Part shown: positions 43,408 to 45,576 of the stretch, in pieces
Layout: each line of letters begins with the position of its first letter
Numbering within the stretch: position 1 is the stretch's first letter
Translations under genes and position numbers: made by a program
NCBI GenBank assembly: GCA_009779835.1
Contig: WRBD01000021.1
Span: 1-45,576 of the forward strand
Direction of reading: 5' to 3'
From: Defluviitaleaceae bacterium
GTDB taxonomy: Bacteria > Bacillota > Clostridia > Lachnospirales > WQUN01
Length of the DNA: 45,576 bases
The notes under the pieces: generated by a model
What the model was told of the DNA's origin: nothing
The model's input: the letters and a program-made list of their open reading frames with translations, nothing else
Database searches by the model: none

Positions 43408-44490
43408 TTATGAAGTTATTTTAACGGTTTGTGTTGCCGCGTCCCATTCTACGATTGCGCCTGTAGCTTCGGCTATTGCACGGAGCGGAACGAGTGTTCT
43501 TCCGTTTATTATTTGCGGCGGAACATCCAGTTCAATTGTTCTTTCGTCATCTCCAACATAAATATACATTATATTCCTTCCAATATGAAACACAACACTT
43601 TTTTCGCCGCCTTCGGAAAGTATCCAATCATCGCGCCACTCCACTTCCATTCCTAGTGCTTCAAAAATTGTGCGGACAGGGACAAGCGTTCTGCCGTTTA
43701 TAATTATCGGGGCAACGTCAAATTCAAGCAGCGTTCCGTTTAGTGTAACGCGAATTTGGTTTTCATCGGCGTGCAGACTGTCAATAAAATCTTGCGTTTG
43801 CGCGTTAAGATTTTTAATTAAAGCCGTGCGGGCTTCTTCTTTTTCTTCGTCGGTTATTTCATTTATTATTAAACCCCGTCCTTCACCAACAACACGATTT
43901 TCCGGATTATAAAACACACCAACAGGGAAGTTCACCTGTTCCGAAAACGCTTTCGCAGCCAGCGTTGCTACACGTGCGGGAGAAGTGGATAATACTTCAT
44001 TAATATATGAAATTGCAACTTGTTTTTCCGCGTCAAACATATCAAGCCCGACGTTTATAAACCATTCCTGATGTCCAAAAGGTTGAACATCAACCGTTGC
44101 CTCAGGCGGAGCGGCATTAAAATTAAACCCGGCGGCTTCAAGTTTTTCAAGAATATAACCCCATGCATCCTGCTCTGTAAAATGTACAACATAAAACGGT
44201 AAAGGGGGTGAACCGCCGCCATGCGCTCGCTGACTGATGTTAAGTTCTGCGGCTTCTAATTGCACGAAAACCGCCGGCTGATTTGCGTATGAAACGGTGC
44301 TTGTTGCAAAAAACCCCACAATCCCGATAATCCCGGCACAAGCCGCCATCGCCGCTTTTTTCTGCCATCTGCGCGGTAAATTTTTTAACAATGCGGGTTT
44401 TTCCCGGGCGTTTTCCAGCGTCGGAAGGTTCGGCGCGTTATAATTTTTTAAAGGAGTTACGTTTAGTTGATTATTTTTTGAATTCTCCAT
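43408..44490 (-). CDS. Membrane protein with paralog domain and copper-amine-oxidase-like stalk (paralog B)
   Basis: The product is 360 residues. A basic cytoplasmic N-tail (about 1-42, LKNYNAPNLPTLE ... LPRRWQKKA) leads into one membrane helix (about 44-62). The extracytoplasmic part has the shared domain (FYVVHFTEQ, LEAAGFNF, VGVFYNPENRV) and, at about 245-360, the same stalk domain (VTLNGTLLEFDV, INGRTLVPVRTIFEALGMEVEW, INGRTLVPLRAIAEATGAIVEW). No catalytic motif was seen. It is 11 bp upstream of paralog C and 13 bp after paralog A. The stalk is most like that of paralog C, so the array arose by duplication. Confidence 0.75.
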   Translation of the reverse strand: MENSKNNQLNVTPLKNYNAPNLPTLENAREKPALLKNLPRRWQKKAAMAACAGIIGIVGFFATSTVSYANQPAVFVQLEAAELNISQRAHGGGSPPLPFYVVHFTEQDAWGYILEKLEAAGFNFNAAPPEATVDVQPFGHQEWFINVGLDMFDAEKQVAISYINEVLSTSPARVATLAAKAFSEQVNFPVGVFYNPENRVVGEGRGLIINEITDEEKEEARTALIKNLNAQTQDFIDSLHADENQIRVTLNGTLLEFDVAPIIINGRTLVPVRTIFEALGMEVEWRDDWILSEGGEKSVVFHIGRNIMYIYVGDDERTIELDVPPQIINGRTLVPLRAIAEATGAIVEWDAATQTVKITS

Positions 44491-44503
44491 AAGAATTCCC
44501 CTT

Positions 44504-45430
44504 TTATAAAATTCCTTCGGTTTTTAAGCGATCGATAAATTCTTGTACTTGCGCGGTGAGATTATCTATTAACGCTTGCCGCGCTTCGGATTTTCGCTCT
44601 GTTATAACAGCGTCCCGCAGTGCTTCATATTCACCGTCGGGAAGATACTCGCGTATGGATTCCAACCATATCCATTCATCTCTGCCACCGTCACCGGATT
44701 CTTCCCATAAATGTTCAAACATCTCGAAACGGTCTTGCATACTAAAAACCGTTTCGCCCGGGTTATAAAACACACCAACGGAAAGATTTTCATGTTGTTG
44801 CGCAAATTCTTGTGAAATATCATGGGCAAACACATCTTCTCCGGGTGAAAAAGTGTCTTCACCGTCGGGCATATAGGAAATCGCAACGCCTTTTTCCGCA
44901 TCATATAAACGTAGCCCGAACGCATTGGAAAACCAAGCGTTAGGAATATCAACAGAATAATCGGGCGGTTCTGCGGAAAAATCAAGCCCCGCCTCTTCCA
45001 GTTTTGCACGTATAAATCCCAATGCTTCTTGTTCCGTGAAATATACAACATAAAACGGCCCGAATCCTCCGCCGCCAAAATGCGCCCGCGCTTCAAGCGG
45101 CGTGGTTTCAAGTTGTTCGCGGGCTGCCGCGTATGCGTTCTGTACGATTTCGTTGTGTTCGGTATAATCTGCTTCGATAATCTGCGGACAGTAAAATTCC
45201 TGCTCCGTTTGATACACAACGTATTCCGGCATAAAACCTGCGCCGCCGTGGTGCATTCTGTTATAGCAACCTGTAAACCCCGCAATTCCAATAATCCCGA
45301 GACATGCCGCCATCGTCGCTTTTTTCTGCCATCTGCGCGGTAAATTTTTTAACAGTGCGGGGTTTTCCCGGGCGGTTTCCAGCGTTGGAAAATTCGGTGC
45401 GTTGTAATTTTTCAAAGGAGTTATTCTCAT
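44504..45430 (-). CDS. Membrane/lipoprotein paralog without the stalk domain (paralog A)
   Basis: The product is 308 residues. The N-tail matches that of paralog B (LKNYNAPNFPTLE, ALLKNLPRRWQKKA), followed by a hydrophobic segment that ends in FTGC, a weak lipobox. The shared domain is present (FYVVYFTEQEALGFIRAKLE, LRLYDAEKGVAISY, VGVFYNPGETV). It stops at KTEGIL, exactly where paralog C enters its stalk domain, so the C-terminal domain was lost or never fused. It is the promoter-proximal gene of the six-gene run, with an AGGAG box. Function is unknown. Confidence 0.7.
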   Translation of the reverse strand: MRITPLKNYNAPNFPTLETARENPALLKNLPRRWQKKATMAACLGIIGIAGFTGCYNRMHHGGAGFMPEYVVYQTEQEFYCPQIIEADYTEHNEIVQNAYAAAREQLETTPLEARAHFGGGGFGPFYVVYFTEQEALGFIRAKLEEAGLDFSAEPPDYSVDIPNAWFSNAFGLRLYDAEKGVAISYMPDGEDTFSPGEDVFAHDISQEFAQQHENLSVGVFYNPGETVFSMQDRFEMFEHLWEESGDGGRDEWIWLESIREYLPDGEYEALRDAVITERKSEARQALIDNLTAQVQEFIDRLKTEGIL

Positions 45431-45576
45431 GATTTCATCTCCTATCCTATATCGGTAGTGTACAAACCACCTTATAAATTTATAGATTATTGCTAAAAAA
45501 CCTTGATATACTCACGTTTCAAACAAAAAAAATATAGCAACCCCCATTTCGGGGAAAACTTGAAGGTCTAACAAAC
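45431..45576 (-). other. Upstream region of the surface-protein run
   Basis: No gene starts here. On the minus strand a small CCCC/GGGG hairpin (near 45541-45556) is followed by ATATTTTTTTT, possibly the terminator of a gene beyond the window. TTGAAA near 45523-45518 is a possible -35, but no good -10 lies at the right spacing. Confidence 0.35.

Noticed and set aside
1..45576. CRISPR arrays, rRNA and tRNA genes
   Set aside because: No regularly spaced repeats and no cloverleaf or T-loop signatures outside coding regions were found by eye; a short tRNA could still be missed.

Overview
The window looks like a chromosomal segment of an anaerobic, spore-forming Clostridia-type Firmicute. The evidence is a spoVA sporulation operon end, the Gram-positive helicase-loading pair DnaD/DnaI, paired GlgC/GlgD, a type II pantothenate kinase beside an ECF S component, copper-amine-oxidase-like stalk domains, and a secreted GH9 cellulase ending in a type I dockerin, which points to a cellulosome. 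Most housekeeping genes (dnaD, dnaI, murC, der, plsY, pgsA, rimO, folD, ftsK, smc, topB) lie on the minus strand. If they follow the usual co-orientation with replication, the fork enters from the right. No rRNA, tRNA or CRISPR array was seen.

Layout. 1-0.9 kb: the start of spoVAB and spoVAA (minus), with a strong minus-strand terminator just upstream. 0.9-3.8 kb: an accessory patch with an AT-rich multi-pass membrane gene (possibly a distant UbiA relative), the tail of an AP2-type protein and a GC-rich structured stretch. 3.8-7.1 kb: the dnaD-dnaI-yvlB-like operon. 7.1-7.4 kb: four consensus DnaA boxes and the murC terminator. 7.4-12 kb: murC, then divergent glgC-glgD and a hypothetical gene. 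12-14.3 kb: a two-component system. 14.4-16.7 kb: cupin-der-plsY. 16.7-18.8 kb: a TetR regulator with a pantothenate-type ECF S component and CoaW. The TetR and cupin genes are divergent and share overlapping promoters plus four evenly spaced operator-like palindromes. 18.9-22.4 kb: the dockerin-bearing GH9 enzyme. 22.4-27.7 kb: ftsK-folD-rimO-pgsA, with overlapping or nearly touching genes.

27.9-34.4 kb is an accessory island between ftsK and smc. It holds an XRE regulator, a strong promoter driving a structured apparently non-coding RNA, a SLOG-type (DUF1273/YspA-like) gene, a DUF6765-like protein, a 100-bp inverted-repeat element next to a truncated integrase, a membrane-anchored beta-helix protein with a duplicated transmembrane unit, two decayed genes and an acetyltransferase.

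34.4-45.4 kb is one run of six minus-strand genes: three tandem paralogous secreted or membrane-anchored proteins (two with copper-amine-oxidase-like stalk domains), topB, a glycosyltransferase-methyltransferase fusion, and smc. The best candidates for something undescribed are the structured RNA with its XRE/SLOG neighbours, the three-paralog surface-protein cluster, and the glycosyltransferase-methyltransferase fusion. Nothing here was checked against a database: family names come from motif recognition, and start codons were chosen by ribosome-binding-site position.
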